Shown one piece after another: positions 53,366 through 62,892 of a DNA stretch of 64,000 nucleotides. The stretch's first letter is position 1, and each line of letters starts with the position of its first letter. A model generated the notes under the pieces. The model had not been told where the DNA came from, ran no database searches, and saw only the letters and a list, made by a program, of their open reading frames with translations. Where the stretch lies: the NCBI RefSeq assembly GCF_022968395.1, contig NZ_JALJQZ010000003.1:178506-242505 (forward strand), written 5' to 3'. Made by a program: the position numbers and the translations under genes. The DNA comes from Affinirhizobium lemnae (lineage in GTDB: Bacteria; Pseudomonadota; Alphaproteobacteria; Rhizobiales; Rhizobiaceae).

Positions 53366-55354
53366 ATGTCATTCCTGTTCACTCAAACCATTCTGACCCG
53401 CCGATCACTGCTGGGCGGTATCGCCGCTGGTTCCGCACTCGTGATGCTTCATCCATTCACAGCGCGGGCGCAGGCAAATCAGGCACATCTACGCATCATG
53501 GAGACGACTGATATTCATGTGAATATCATGCCTTACGATTATTATGCCGATAAGCCAAACGACACATTGGGTCTCACCCGCACGGCAACCCTCATCGACA
53601 GGGTTCGTGCCGAAGCATCCAACTCCATGCTGATCGACAACGGAGATTTGCTGCAAGGCAATCCGATGGGCGACTACATGGCCTATGAAAAAGGGATGAA
53701 AGCGGGCGATCTGCACCCCGTCGTGAAGGCGATGAACGCTCTGGGCTATGATTGCGGAACCCTCGGCAATCACGAGTTCAATTACGGACTTGAATTCATG
53801 TTCAACACCTTGAACGGCGCCCAGTTTCCAATAGTCTGCGCCAATCTCACCAAGGGTCAGCTCGCCTCTGATCCGAAGAAGGACGAGTTGTTCTTCAAGC
53901 CCTATGTCATCATCGAGAAGCAGATCAAGGACGGCTCCGGTAATTTAAGCCCCATCAAGGTCGGCTTCATCGGTTTCGTGCCTCCGCAGATCATGGTTTG
54001 GGACGCGAAAAACCTAGAAGGCAAGGCACAGACGCGTGACATCGTGCAAGCGGCAAAGGCCTGGGTGCCTGTCATGAAAGAAGCGGGAGCCGATGTGATC
54101 ATTGCTCTCTCTCACTCTGGCATCGATGGCGCCGGACAATCCGAGCGCATGGAGAATGCATCGCTTTACCTTGCGGGTGTTGAAGGAATTGATGCGATCT
54201 TCACGGGCCACCAGCACCTCGTCTTCCCCGGCCCCAAGGATTTTGAAGGCGTTCCGGGTGCCGATATCAAAAAGGGAACGCTGCAGGGCAAGCCTGCGGT
54301 CATGGCAGGTTTCTGGGGCTCACACATGGGCCTAATCGACTTTTTGCTGGAGAGAGACGGCAACACGTGGAAAGTGGTCGACTTCACCACCGAGGCTCGC
54401 CCGATCTATCATCGGGACGAGAACCGCAAAGTGATTGCGGATGTCACGGATAAGCCGGAGATCGTCGCGGCCGTGAAGGCGGAACATGAGGCTACGCTTG
54501 CTTATGTTCGCCGTCCGGTTGGCAAGACTTTAGCGCCACTCTATTCATATTTTGCCCTGGTTGCAGATGACCCTTCGGTTCAGATCGTATCAAATGCACA
54601 GACCTGGTACGTGAAGAACCTTCTAAAGGATAGTCAGTTCAAGGATTATCCGGTCCTTTCCGCTGCCGCCCCGTTCAAGGCAGGCGGACGCGGCGGCCCG
54701 GAATACTTCACCGACGTTCCTGCGGGTGATATCGCAATCAAGAATGTTGCTGACCTCTATCTCTATCCAAACACTGTTCAGGCGGTCCTGATCACGGGTG
54801 AGCAGGTCAAGAACTGGCTGGAAATGAGTGCCGGAATGTTTAGCCAGATCCCGGCGGGCACCAAAGACGCTCCCCTGTTGAACCCCAAGTTTCCCAGCTA
54901 CAACTACGATATCATTGATGGGGTAACCTACCAGATCGACTTGTCGCAGCCCCAACGCTATGACGGTGACGGAAAACTCGTCAATCCGAACGCCCATCGT
55001 ATCGCGGATCTGAAGTTCGAAGGCAAGCCGATCGATCTGAAGCAGAAATTTGTGGTAGCCACCAACAACTACCGTGCTGGTGGCGGCGGTAAATTCCCGG
55101 AGATTGCAGCAGACAAGGTGATCTTGGTCGCACCCGATACAAATCGCGACGTGATTGTTCGCTACATCATCGAACAGGGATCAATCAATCCATCAGCCGA
55201 TGCAAACTGGACCTTCAAAGCACTTCCGGGCACCAGCGCAGTTTTCGAAAGCGGCCCTAAGGGACGGCAATACGCCGCTGCCGTCAAAGGAGCGAAGATT
55301 GAAGACGCTGGCGACAGCCCTGAAGGTTTTGCCAAGTTCAGACTGATTCTCTAA
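53366..55354 (+). CDS. cpdB: Periplasmic 2',3'-cyclic-nucleotide 2'-phosphodiesterase/3'-nucleotidase
   Basis: CpdB, 662 residues, hydrolyses cyclic and 3' nucleotides in the periplasm to nucleosides and phosphate. The N-terminus is Tat-like (LTRRSLLGGIAAGSALVMLHPFTARAQA). The metallophosphatase motifs follow: METTDIHVNIMPYDYYAD, DNGDLLQGNPMGDYM, TLGNHEFNYGLEF and FTGHQHLVFPG. The C-terminal 5'-nucleotidase domain ends the protein. A strong terminator lies just downstream. The ATG at 53366 follows GAGGGAGAG. Confidence 0.95.
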   Translation: MSFLFTQTILTRRSLLGGIAAGSALVMLHPFTARAQANQAHLRIMETTDIHVNIMPYDYYADKPNDTLGLTRTATLIDRVRAEASNSMLIDNGDLLQGNPMGDYMAYEKGMKAGDLHPVVKAMNALGYDCGTLGNHEFNYGLEFMFNTLNGAQFPIVCANLTKGQLASDPKKDELFFKPYVIIEKQIKDGSGNLSPIKVGFIGFVPPQIMVWDAKNLEGKAQTRDIVQAAKAWVPVMKEAGADVIIALSHSGIDGAGQSERMENASLYLAGVEGIDAIFTGHQHLVFPGPKDFEGVPGADIKKGTLQGKPAVMAGFWGSHMGLIDFLLERDGNTWKVVDFTTEARPIYHRDENRKVIADVTDKPEIVAAVKAEHEATLAYVRRPVGKTLAPLYSYFALVADDPSVQIVSNAQTWYVKNLLKDSQFKDYPVLSAAAPFKAGGRGGPEYFTDVPAGDIAIKNVADLYLYPNTVQAVLITGEQVKNWLEMSAGMFSQIPAGTKDAPLLNPKFPSYNYDIIDGVTYQIDLSQPQRYDGDGKLVNPNAHRIADLKFEGKPIDLKQKFVVATNNYRAGGGGKFPEIAADKVILVAPDTNRDVIVRYIIEQGSINPSADANWTFKALPGTSAVFESGPKGRQYAAAVKGAKIEDAGDSPEGFAKFRLIL

Positions 55355-55381
55355 TCGTCGAAAAACAGATCGATGCATTAA

Positions 55382-55413
55382 AGCCGTCGGACCGCGTCCG
55401 GCGGCTCTTTTTT
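55382..55413 (+). terminator. Terminator of cpdB
   Basis: AGCCGTCGGAC (55382-55392) pairs with GTCCGGCGGCT (55396-55406) around a 3-base loop, followed by CTTTTTT. Confidence 0.9.
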
Positions 55414-55536
55414 CGAGCATCCGTCTTCCAGCGTACCCAAAAACCACAGCAATCAGAGGGTGCTATAGGGAGTAACCATCTGAAATCAAAGGGCGCGATC
55501 AGTCGGAGCTTCGGCTTCAGGCAAGCCGCGAGAGCC

Positions 55537-56274
55537 ATGTCCCAGTATTCGCACCAGCCGCTACGTAATCGTTTAATCGAACTTCTCCCGAGCCAGGAAC
55601 TCGATCAGATAAAGCCGTTTCTCGAGCCAGTCGTTATGCCGAAAGGTCATGTGATTGTGCACACAGATGCAGTGGTCGATTATATCTATTTTCCGTTTTC
55701 AGGTATTGGCTCCGTGGTGACCATTTCACCTGAGGGCCATCAAGCCGAGGCCGGAATGTTCGGTCGAGAAGGATTTGCACCAACAACGGCAGCAGTCGGC
55801 GGAACAATCTCCATCCACGAGGTACTGATGCAGGTCAGTGGTGAGGGCGTCCGCATCTCCTCGCTCCGGCTTGCACAGTTACTACCAATATGCCCTGTCT
55901 TTTCCAACCTGCTGGCGCGATTCATACACGCATTCAGCTCTCAGATTTCATTCACGGCACTTTCTAACGCCGTGCACAGCGTTGACTAGCGGCTGGCCAG
56001 ATGGCTGCTTATGTGCCACGACAGAGTTGATGGAAACGAGATCGCACTTACTCATGAGTTCATTTCTCTGATGTTGGCAGTGAGGAGGCCGAGCGTCACT
56101 ACGGCTCTCCACATTCTGGAAGGACAGAAGCTGATCCGCGCAGAGCGTGGGCGTATTTCGGTTCGTGATCGCGTTGCTTTGGAGCGCTTTGCCGGTGACG
56201 CCTACGGAAAACCCGAACAAGAATACCGGCGTCTCATCGGCGAATTGCCTAGCAAGAGGGACATGGCAAGCTGA
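55537..56274 (+). pseudogene. Crp/Fnr-family regulator interrupted by an in-frame TAG
   Basis: One reading frame encodes the cyclic-nucleotide-binding-like domain (MPKGHVIVHTDAVVDYIYFP, TALSNAVHSVD) up to a TAG at 55987-55989. It continues in the same frame with RLARWLLMCHDRVDGNEIALTHEF and the HTH RRPSVTTALHILEGQKLI to a stop at 56274. The intact paralogue next door has Glu at the stop position (SVEERLTQWLLMCHDR), so a GAG-to-TAG change in the linker before the HTH explains it. An ATG at 56011 could restart the HTH half. The two halves together make about 245 residues, the normal family length. Confidence 0.85.
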
Positions 56275-56285
56275 TTTTTCCGTTC

Positions 56286-57032
56286 TCATCCTGGCATGAG
56301 GTCACGGATGGTCTTCGCGTGGGCCGACTGCTCCAACTGCTGAGAATGTCGCTCCGCCATACCGTATGCGTCTGTAGCGAATTTTTCCATTGCACTGCGA
56401 TCTCGGATTGTAATCAGTCCGCGCTCGGAGCGAATGAAGCCTCGCCCCTCAAGCATATGGAGCGAGGTTGTCACGCTTGGCCTGCGAACGGCCAGCATGA
56501 TAGCAATAAACTCGTGTGTCAGGGCCAGTTCATCGCCATCGATCCTGTCGTGGCACATGAGCAGCCACTGAGTAAGGCGCTCTTCGACAGAATGGATTGC
56601 ATTGGACAATGCCGTTGCAGAAACCTGAAACTGGAAACCGATTGTAGACGCATGCAAAAGCTTGTTCAGCACCTCTGATTTGCAGATAGCGCGTTCGAAG
56701 CTATTCAAGTCCAGTCGCCAACTCCGGCCTTGCACTTGAACGGTGATTTCATGAATGTTCTTTTTGACCCCACCCATCACCCAGGTGGGAAAAAAGCCTT
56801 CCCGTCCAATCAGGCCTGCTTCGACCCGTTTGCCCGTTGGCGAAACGACAACAACAGAGCCAATTCCCGAAACCGGAAAATATACGTAATCCGTTGGCTC
56901 ATTCACAACCGCTACCTTTTCGCCATGCGGTAAATCGATGAGTTCCAGATCCTTTAACAGCCCATCGAGATCGCGGGCAGGAATGCGTGAGAGAACGAGG
57001 TTCCGGGAGAGCTCGGGCTCCAGTTGTAGCAT
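56286..57032 (-). CDS. Crp/Fnr-family transcriptional regulator
   Basis: An intact 248-residue regulator. The N-terminal sensor has LPHGEKVAVVNEPTDYVYFPVSGIGSVVV, the dimer helix follows, and the C-terminal winged helix is LTHEFIAIMLAVRRPSVTTSLHMLEGRGFIRSERG. No N-terminal cysteine cluster for an FNR-type iron-sulfur centre is present, so its signal is unknown. It is the intact paralogue of the broken gene at 55537 and faces it tail to tail, 11 bases apart. GGAG precedes the ATG at 57032. Confidence 0.93.
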   Translation of the reverse strand: MLQLEPELSRNLVLSRIPARDLDGLLKDLELIDLPHGEKVAVVNEPTDYVYFPVSGIGSVVVVSPTGKRVEAGLIGREGFFPTWVMGGVKKNIHEITVQVQGRSWRLDLNSFERAICKSEVLNKLLHASTIGFQFQVSATALSNAIHSVEERLTQWLLMCHDRIDGDELALTHEFIAIMLAVRRPSVTTSLHMLEGRGFIRSERGLITIRDRSAMEKFATDAYGMAERHSQQLEQSAHAKTIRDLMPG

Positions 57033-57425
57033 TGCCTATCTCCTCTGAATGAGATCAACGACCGCGGAAAGGCCAGCTGCAGGAACAATTCTTTTGGCAC
57101 CTCACTACTTCGTCAACATGAAGTGGACGATAGCCTCCCAAATCGTCGAACTCTCCGAACAAATGCATGGCGAATTCCGTGGTCCTATCACTCGGTCGAT
57201 GACGGGTTTGGTAAGATGAACAAGACGTGTGTCCAACCGTTGTCCGCCGACGATCCTCTATCCAGGGAAACACGCAAACCGGGCGAAAAGTTCATTTCCG
57301 GACCGAAAAATCTATAAATCCGACTTCCGCAAGACAATACGATCTATCCCACCACCATGCGGTGTCAGCTGGCTTTCGACCAGTTCAAGTGGAATTCGCA
57401 GACGATTAGCCATTTGGTATAGATA
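57033..57425. other. Gap upstream of the Crp/Fnr gene without a supported gene
   Basis: About 390 bases with only short open frames and no family resemblance. It presumably holds the promoter of the minus-strand Crp/Fnr gene; I could not place one. CTGAATGAGATCAA near 57046 has only a half match to an FNR box. Confidence 0.5.
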
Positions 57426-57785
57426 TCAGTGCAAGGCACGGGTACTGATGTCTGCTCCATCCAGAGCGAGCGCATCAACGATTGTCCGGATGTCATTTTC
57501 GTATTCATTCAACAGAAACGGCTTTGCACTGCCTCGCACAACCGGCGAATTGACTACGAACAAGAATGGTGTGGAAAGCCGCATCAGTCTTTCCGAGAGT
57601 GCATACAGGACATCAGCATCAAGACCAAGATCTAGCAACACACCGCCGCACCGTGCTGCTGCTGCATCATGGAGCTCGTCTACACGCAAGGGTCCGATCA
57701 GCTTGATTTTGGCGCAGTGCCACGCCCGCCGAGCGGTATCGGATATAAAATCCGGGCCGCCGACAACGATAATCTCGAACGGCAC
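57426..57785 (-). CDS. Receiver-like domain protein with altered acidic pocket
   Basis: A 119-residue protein whose layout follows a response-regulator receiver: beta1 FEIIVVGG, D52 in VLLDLGLDADV, S80 in FLFVVNSPV and K88 in SAKPFLL, at the spacing of the phospho-acceptor Asp, Ser/Thr and Lys. The acidic pair normally after beta1 is replaced by GGPD. The start is a GTG at 57785 with GGGAGG 8 bases upstream; the frame is open to a TTG at 57836. It is an orphan with no histidine kinase nearby. The receiver assignment is by motif only. Confidence 0.65.
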   Translation of the reverse strand: MPFEIIVVGGPDFISDTARRAWHCAKIKLIGPLRVDELHDAAAARCGGVLLDLGLDADVLYALSERLMRLSTPFLFVVNSPVVRGSAKPFLLNEYENDIRTIVDALALDGADISTRALH

Positions 57786-57906
57786 GCCATGTGCCTCCCT
57801 GACATATTTGTAACGACCTTCCAGATACGAAAACAAACAGCAGGCGGATCAGTTTGCTGCCAAAGACTTCCCAATACCTTACTGAAGTTCACCGCGAGAT
57901 TTGCCC

Positions 57907-58875
57907 TCATTCCGCAGCAACGGAAACGTCTTCGGCTCGCGGTCTCATCAGGATATCGTCGAGACTCTTGCGACTGGGGCATTGTCCCAGGCGTTTTGCC
58001 AAAGCCTTCTTGAGCCAGGCACCGGCCGGTCCGGGCGGATCTGCCAGACGGTGGACGGCATAGAGCGGATATTCCGTCGTCTCGTAAGCATCAATCCGGA
58101 GGGAAACCAGCCGACCTGTCGCAAGATCCTCGCGAATGAGCGAAGCGGGAAGCCCTCCCCAGCCGAGACCTCCCCGAATGAGCTGGTGCTTAGTGGCGAT
58201 ATCTCCCACTCTCCAGGTCTTGTAGGAGAGGACATTGAAGTCGCGCCCCTGTGTGATCCCTGACGCATCGGTCACGACGAGCTGAGTTTCTTCGCGTACA
58301 TCTCGCCGGTCGAGCTCTCTTCCCAGTTGCGCCAATTTGTGCTGCGACGAGGCGACCGGAACCATGAATGAATGGCCGATCTTTTCGACTGCGAGGCTGT
58401 CATCCTGCTTCAGCAAGGCTCCCCCAATCCCAAGGCTAGCGTGGCTCGTCGAAACAAGATCCATCACCATCCCCAGTTCCCCAGATGTGAGCTTCATCGA
58501 TACGGATGGGAAGCGCCGCCCAAACTCGGCGAGGGTTTCAACTACGGCTTCGATGGGCACCATGTTACTGATCGCGAGTGAAACCTCGGCTTCGAGCCCC
58601 TCCTTCAGGGTCTTGGCACGAGAGCGCATCACATTCAGATCCGACACGATTCTGCGTGCATCGGTCAGCAACGCTTCTCCAGCCTGGGTCAAGCGGGTCT
58701 GACGCGAGCCGTTTCGCTCGAAAAGTCTTACCTCAAGTTGGCTTTCAAGATTGGCGATCGTATAGCTGACGACGGATTGAGCGCGGTTGAGTTGTTTGGA
58801 TGCGGCAGAGAAGCTGCCGGTCTGCGCGACGGTCAGAAAAACCTGCAACTGATCAAGTGTTGGATTAGCATCCAT
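57907..58875 (-). CDS. LysR-family transcriptional regulator
   Basis: A 322-residue LysR regulator. The HTH is LDQLQVFLTVAQTGSFSAASKQLNRAQSVVSYTIANLESQLEVRLFER at residues 6-55, followed by a periplasmic-binding-like effector domain. The ATG at 58875 (MDANPTLDQ) was chosen because GGATGGG precedes it and the HTH begins at once; ATGs at 58911 and 58983 are possible. It diverges from azoR and probably regulates it (a common LysR arrangement). Confidence 0.92.
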   Translation of the reverse strand: MDANPTLDQLQVFLTVAQTGSFSAASKQLNRAQSVVSYTIANLESQLEVRLFERNGSRQTRLTQAGEALLTDARRIVSDLNVMRSRAKTLKEGLEAEVSLAISNMVPIEAVVETLAEFGRRFPSVSMKLTSGELGMVMDLVSTSHASLGIGGALLKQDDSLAVEKIGHSFMVPVASSQHKLAQLGRELDRRDVREETQLVVTDASGITQGRDFNVLSYKTWRVGDIATKHQLIRGGLGWGGLPASLIREDLATGRLVSLRIDAYETTEYPLYAVHRLADPPGPAGAWLKKALAKRLGQCPSRKSLDDILMRPRAEDVSVAAE

Positions 58876-58996
58876 TTTCCCATCCATTTCATCGATAGAA
58901 ACCTTCGACATTATCACCATTTTTTCGATGAACGTCCATCCGTATGTTGCCTCGTGAGCTGGACCAGAGCTGGCCCATCCCAACAGGATTTAATCG

Positions 58997-59611
58997 ATGT
59001 CAAACGTACTCCTCATTACTTCCAGCCCTCGCGGCGCCGAATCCGTCTCGTCCAAGGTGGCGACCGACCTCGCCTCTGCCCTCGCGGCAAATTCCGGCGC
59101 GCAGATCGTGACCCGTGATCTCGCGGCCTCCCCGATTGCGCACCTCGACACAGTGACAACCAACGCCATCCGCAAGGCGCCTGCCGACCGCAATGCCCAA
59201 GAGGCTGCTGCCATCAAAATTTCCGATGAACTGGTTGCCGAGCTTCAGGCCGCCGACAAGATTGTCATCGGCACCGGGCTGATCAATTTCAACATCTATT
59301 CCGGCCTGAAGAGCTGGATCGATAACGTCGCTCGCGCCGGTGTCACCTTCAGCTATTCTGCCGAAGGGCCGAAGGGTCACCTGACCGGCAAGAAGGCATA
59401 TATCGTTCTGGCTTCGGCAGGCGTTTATTCCGAAGGTCCAGCAGCACCGCTGAACCACGCCGTACCTTATCTGAAGACGGTCCTGGGCTTCCTCGGCATC
59501 ACCGATGTGGAAGTTCTGAGTGTGGAAGGTCTCGCATTCGGTCCCGACGCTGTTGCCAAGGCTTTGGCTGCTGCTGAACGCCGCACCAAGGAGCTTGCCG
59601 TCGCAGCATGA
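58997..59611 (+). CDS. azoR: FMN-dependent NADH azoreductase
   Basis: AzoR, 204 residues, a flavodoxin-like quinone/azo reductase. Family features are VLLITSSPRGAESVSSKVATDLASAL, NFNIYSGLKSWIDNVARAGVTFSY and SAGVYSEGP. It reduces quinones and azo compounds and protects against thiol stress. It lies divergent to a LysR regulator across 121 bp, suggesting inducible expression. A hairpin terminator follows it closely. Confidence 0.95.
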   Translation: MSNVLLITSSPRGAESVSSKVATDLASALAANSGAQIVTRDLAASPIAHLDTVTTNAIRKAPADRNAQEAAAIKISDELVAELQAADKIVIGTGLINFNIYSGLKSWIDNVARAGVTFSYSAEGPKGHLTGKKAYIVLASAGVYSEGPAAPLNHAVPYLKTVLGFLGITDVEVLSVEGLAFGPDAVAKALAAAERRTKELAVAA

Positions 59612-59638
59612 TGCACGGCTCGCAATGGCGAAAACGCA

Positions 59639-59664
59639 AAAAGGCCCGCCAGTCCGGGTCTTTT
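59639..59664. terminator. Terminator between azoR and the HlyU-family gene
   Basis: AAAAGGCCCG (59639-59648) pairs with CGGGTCTTTT (59655-59664, one G-T pair). A-rich and T-rich sides suit both convergent genes. Confidence 0.8.
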
Positions 59665-59690
59665 CTGCATTCAAAGACGTTCAGCAGATT

Positions 59691-60014
59691 TCAAGTGGTG
59701 CGCGACTCGGCGCCGTCAGCAAACAGCGAAGGTCCGTTCTGATCGATGATCTGCCGTGCTTTCCGAAAAGTACATTCCAGAGCATCTTCCTGCGAAGTAA
59801 ACATGTCCGCGCGCACAAAGGTTCTGACGAGGGTCCTGCCTTCAACCTGCTTCTCAATTCTCCCAGCAAGGCGCAGTTGTGACCCCTCACGGATCGGCTC
59901 CGCATAGATCGTGCAACCGGCGTGCTCCTGCGGATCGGCTGCAACTGACGCCGTCTTGCTCGCCTCACCTCCGCCAGAAAAAATGCCCGCGATTTTTGAG
60001 AAGATTGAGGCCAT
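59691..60014 (-). CDS. HlyU-family protein
   Basis: A 107-residue protein of the HlyU family as annotated in rhizobia: CTIYAEPIREGSQLRLAGRIEK followed by RTFVRADMFTSQEDALECTFRKARQIIDQNGPSLF. Despite the name it has no clear HTH and its function is unknown. The ATG at 60014 (MASIFSKIAGIF) follows AAGGA at 8 bases; the frame is open 25 codons further. It lies 71 bases downstream of ilvA on the same strand. Confidence 0.85.
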   Translation of the reverse strand: MASIFSKIAGIFSGGGEASKTASVAADPQEHAGCTIYAEPIREGSQLRLAGRIEKQVEGRTLVRTFVRADMFTSQEDALECTFRKARQIIDQNGPSLFADGAESRTT

Positions 60015-60085
60015 TCGTGTTTCCTTCGCTTTCGAGGTCGCTTGTCGGTTCATATCTCGCACCGCCGTTTGCGGTGCCTCGAGCA

Positions 60086-61336
60086 TCATATAATGAGGTT
60101 TGCGAGAATTTCATTCTCTGTGATGTCTTCGAAGCCAAGCCCGGCACCGTCAAATCGCTCGATCAAGCCGACAAAGTTTTCAGACGTAGTGGTCTCGATG
60201 CCGATCAAGATGGAACCGAAGTTGCGCGCAGACTTCTTCAGGTATTCGAAGCGCGCGATGTCATCGTCGGGGCCTAGCAGATTCAGGAAATCTCGTAGTG
60301 CCCCCGGACGCTGAGGAAGCCGTAGAATGAAGTATTTCTTCAGTCCGGCGTAACGCATTGCGCGCTCTTTCACATCCGGAAGGCGTTCGAAGTCGAAGTT
60401 GCCGCCGGAAACGATTGCGACAACAGTTTTTCCTTCGAGTTGCGTCGGATCCATCGCAGCAAGAGCGGCCAGAGAAAGAGCGCCCGCCGGTTCCAGAACA
60501 ACGCCCTCGATGTTCAGCATATCGATCATGGTCACGCAGATCGCGTTTTCCGGAACGACGATGACCTGCTCTGCCGGAAACTTCCTGAGAGCTTCGAAGT
60601 TCAGGTCTCCGATGCGGGCAACAGCTGCACCATCCACAAAGTTATCGACCTTCGAGAGGGTGATCGCCTCCCCGGCCGCAAGGCTTCGCTTGAGGCTTGG
60701 CGCACCTGCGGGTTCGACCATGATGAAGGCATCATCGGCCAGTTCTCCCGCGAAGTATTGGGTTATGCCGGACGATAGTCCGCCGCCACCGACCGGCATA
60801 ACCATCAGATCTGGTTTGATTCCTTCGGGCATCTGCTGCGCAATTTCCGCTGCAACACTCGCCTGGCCTTCGATAATGTCGGAATGATCGAACGGCGGAA
60901 CCATAGCTCCATCAATCTCCTCGACATAGGCCTTGGCTGCCGCATAGCATTGGTCGAAGATATCGCCGATCAGCCTGATCGTGATGAACTCCCCGCCGAA
61001 CATTCGCGTCTTGTCTATCTTCTGCTGTGGAGTGGTGATCGGCATGAAGACCACGCCCTTGACCCCGAAATGCCTGCAGACGAAGGCAAAACCCTGAGCG
61101 TGATTGCCTGCGGACGCGCAGACGAAAACCTTGTCAGTGCCTCCGGTAGCAATCGCTTTCCTGAAAAAGTTGAAGGCACCCCTGATCTTATAGGAGCGGA
61201 CAGGCGACAGATCTTCCCGTTTCAACAGAATGGTTGCGTTGTAGCGTCGGCTGAGATGCTCGTTCATCTGGAGCGGCGTCTCGGCAAAAATCTGCCGCAT
61301 CGCCTCCATCGCTTCATCCACATGCACGTTCAACAT
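60086..61336 (-). CDS. ilvA: Threonine ammonia-lyase (threonine dehydratase)
   Basis: IlvA, 416 residues, makes 2-oxobutanoate from threonine for isoleucine synthesis. The PLP lysine is in SPVRSYKIRGAFNFF and the phosphate-binding loop is GGGGLSSG. A single C-terminal ACT-like regulatory domain (KKYFILRLPQRPGALRDFLNLL) makes it the shorter, one-domain type. The ATG at 61336 follows GGATGG and begins the conserved region; the frame is open 21 codons further. Confidence 0.94.
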   Translation of the reverse strand: MLNVHVDEAMEAMRQIFAETPLQMNEHLSRRYNATILLKREDLSPVRSYKIRGAFNFFRKAIATGGTDKVFVCASAGNHAQGFAFVCRHFGVKGVVFMPITTPQQKIDKTRMFGGEFITIRLIGDIFDQCYAAAKAYVEEIDGAMVPPFDHSDIIEGQASVAAEIAQQMPEGIKPDLMVMPVGGGGLSSGITQYFAGELADDAFIMVEPAGAPSLKRSLAAGEAITLSKVDNFVDGAAVARIGDLNFEALRKFPAEQVIVVPENAICVTMIDMLNIEGVVLEPAGALSLAALAAMDPTQLEGKTVVAIVSGGNFDFERLPDVKERAMRYAGLKKYFILRLPQRPGALRDFLNLLGPDDDIARFEYLKKSARNFGSILIGIETTTSENFVGLIERFDGAGLGFEDITENEILANLII

Positions 61337-61436
61337 TGCAATCCATCCGTTGAAATTCCTGAAAGGCCCCGCTATGCCATAGCTTAGATCGAGAAACAAA
61401 AGCTTCTTTAAGCGGCAAATCAGCAGGATTCAGCGC

Positions 61437-62891
61437 TTGAACGCAACTCAACTTCGCGCTTCCCTGTACATCGCTGGCCTGTGCGGCATCTATCTCGCGG
61501 CCGCGATGTTTCTCCCCGCTGCTATCGACCTCTATTATGGCAACAGGGACTGGCAGCTGTTTGCAGCATGTGGCTTCATGGTCGGATCATTCTCCCTGGC
61601 ATGCACGCTCGCAACACGTGGTTCCACACCTGTCGTTAGCAAGCGACTCGCATTTTTTATCGTGAACGTGCTTTGGGCACTCTTTTCTCTCGTAGGCGCA
61701 CTTCCCCTTTATCTGTCACCTTTGGGACTGACCTTCTCCCAGTCACTTTTTGAATCGATCTCGGCGATCACTACCACCGGATCGACCGTTATCGCTGGTC
61801 TGGACAACGCGGCTCCGGGCATCCTTTTCTGGCGTTCCCTGCTGCATTGGATGGGCGGCATAGGGATTGTTGCGCTCGGGCTTTTCGTGCTCCCATTCCT
61901 CCGAGTGGGCGGAATGTCTTTTTTCAAACTCGAATCGTCCGACACCGGTGACAAGCCATTTGCCAAGCTGGCGACGTTTACCCGCGCATTTTTGGCGGTG
62001 TATGTCGGGCTGACCCTGGCATGCACCATTGCCTACGACATGACAGGAATGGGGCATTTCGACGCCTTGAACCATGCTATGGCGACAGTTGCGACTGGAG
62101 GCTTCTCAACCCATGACGCCTCTTTTGGCTATTTTCAGAGTCTTCCTCTCATGTGGGTTGGCACGGTCTTCATGACAGTGTGCAGCCTGCCATTTTCTAT
62201 CATGATTCTTTTTGCGGTTCGTCGCCGCACAGACACGCTCTTCGATCCGCAGGTGGGCTTCTTCCTTGGCTATCTTTGCGTCTTTTCAGGCTTGCTGGGC
62301 GTCTACCATCACGTCCACAACGACGTGACCTTACCGGTCGCCTTGACCCATTCTTTCTTCAACATCGCGTCAATACTATCCACAACCGGATTCGCCAGCG
62401 AGGACTACACGTTGTGGGGTCCGTTCGCCGTTGCTTTGGCTTTATTTGCAACATTCCTGGGCGGGTGCTCTGGTTCAACTGCCGGCGGAATAAAGGCATA
62501 CAGAGTGCTGATCATAATGAGCGTGATCAACACCGGCTTGAAGAAACTGCTTTACCCGAATGCGATATACCCAGTTCGCTACGGGCGGAAATCCGTCGAT
62601 CCCGATATCGTAAAGGGTATCTTTCTTTTCGTCAGTCTCTATATGGCGATATGGGTTGCAGGTTCGCTGATCCTGACTCTTCTGGGGTATGACCTGCTGA
62701 CAGCGATTTCAGCGTCTATCACCTGCCTGTCGAATGTTGGCCCCGGGATCGGACACGTGATCGGCCCGGCTGGAAACTTCTCCACGATATCGGACCCGGC
62801 CTTGAACGTCCTTTCTGTCCTTATGCTGCTCGGACGTCTTGAGGTGCTAACGGTTCTCGTCCTGTTTTTGCCCATTTTCTGGAAAAACTAG
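61437..62891 (+). CDS. TrkH-family potassium uptake protein
   Basis: A 484-residue potassium channel-like membrane subunit of the TrkH/KtrB type, used with the NAD-binding TrkA. Four selectivity-filter-like P-loops are visible: SAITTTGSTVI, ATVATGGFSTHD, SILSTTGFASEDY and CLSNVGPGIGHV. No trkA gene is adjacent. The start is a TTG at 61437 with AGGA nine bases ahead; there is no ATG before the first helix. It ends 1 base from the convergent DUF4174 gene. Confidence 0.93.
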   Translation: MNATQLRASLYIAGLCGIYLAAAMFLPAAIDLYYGNRDWQLFAACGFMVGSFSLACTLATRGSTPVVSKRLAFFIVNVLWALFSLVGALPLYLSPLGLTFSQSLFESISAITTTGSTVIAGLDNAAPGILFWRSLLHWMGGIGIVALGLFVLPFLRVGGMSFFKLESSDTGDKPFAKLATFTRAFLAVYVGLTLACTIAYDMTGMGHFDALNHAMATVATGGFSTHDASFGYFQSLPLMWVGTVFMTVCSLPFSIMILFAVRRRTDTLFDPQVGFFLGYLCVFSGLLGVYHHVHNDVTLPVALTHSFFNIASILSTTGFASEDYTLWGPFAVALALFATFLGGCSGSTAGGIKAYRVLIIMSVINTGLKKLLYPNAIYPVRYGRKSVDPDIVKGIFLFVSLYMAIWVAGSLILTLLGYDLLTAISASITCLSNVGPGIGHVIGPAGNFSTISDPALNVLSVLMLLGRLEVLTVLVLFLPIFWKN

Positions 62892-62892
62892 G

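Noticed and set aside
57040..57056. FNR box upstream of the Crp/Fnr gene
   Set aside because: Only the ATCAA half matches; the other half has two mismatches.
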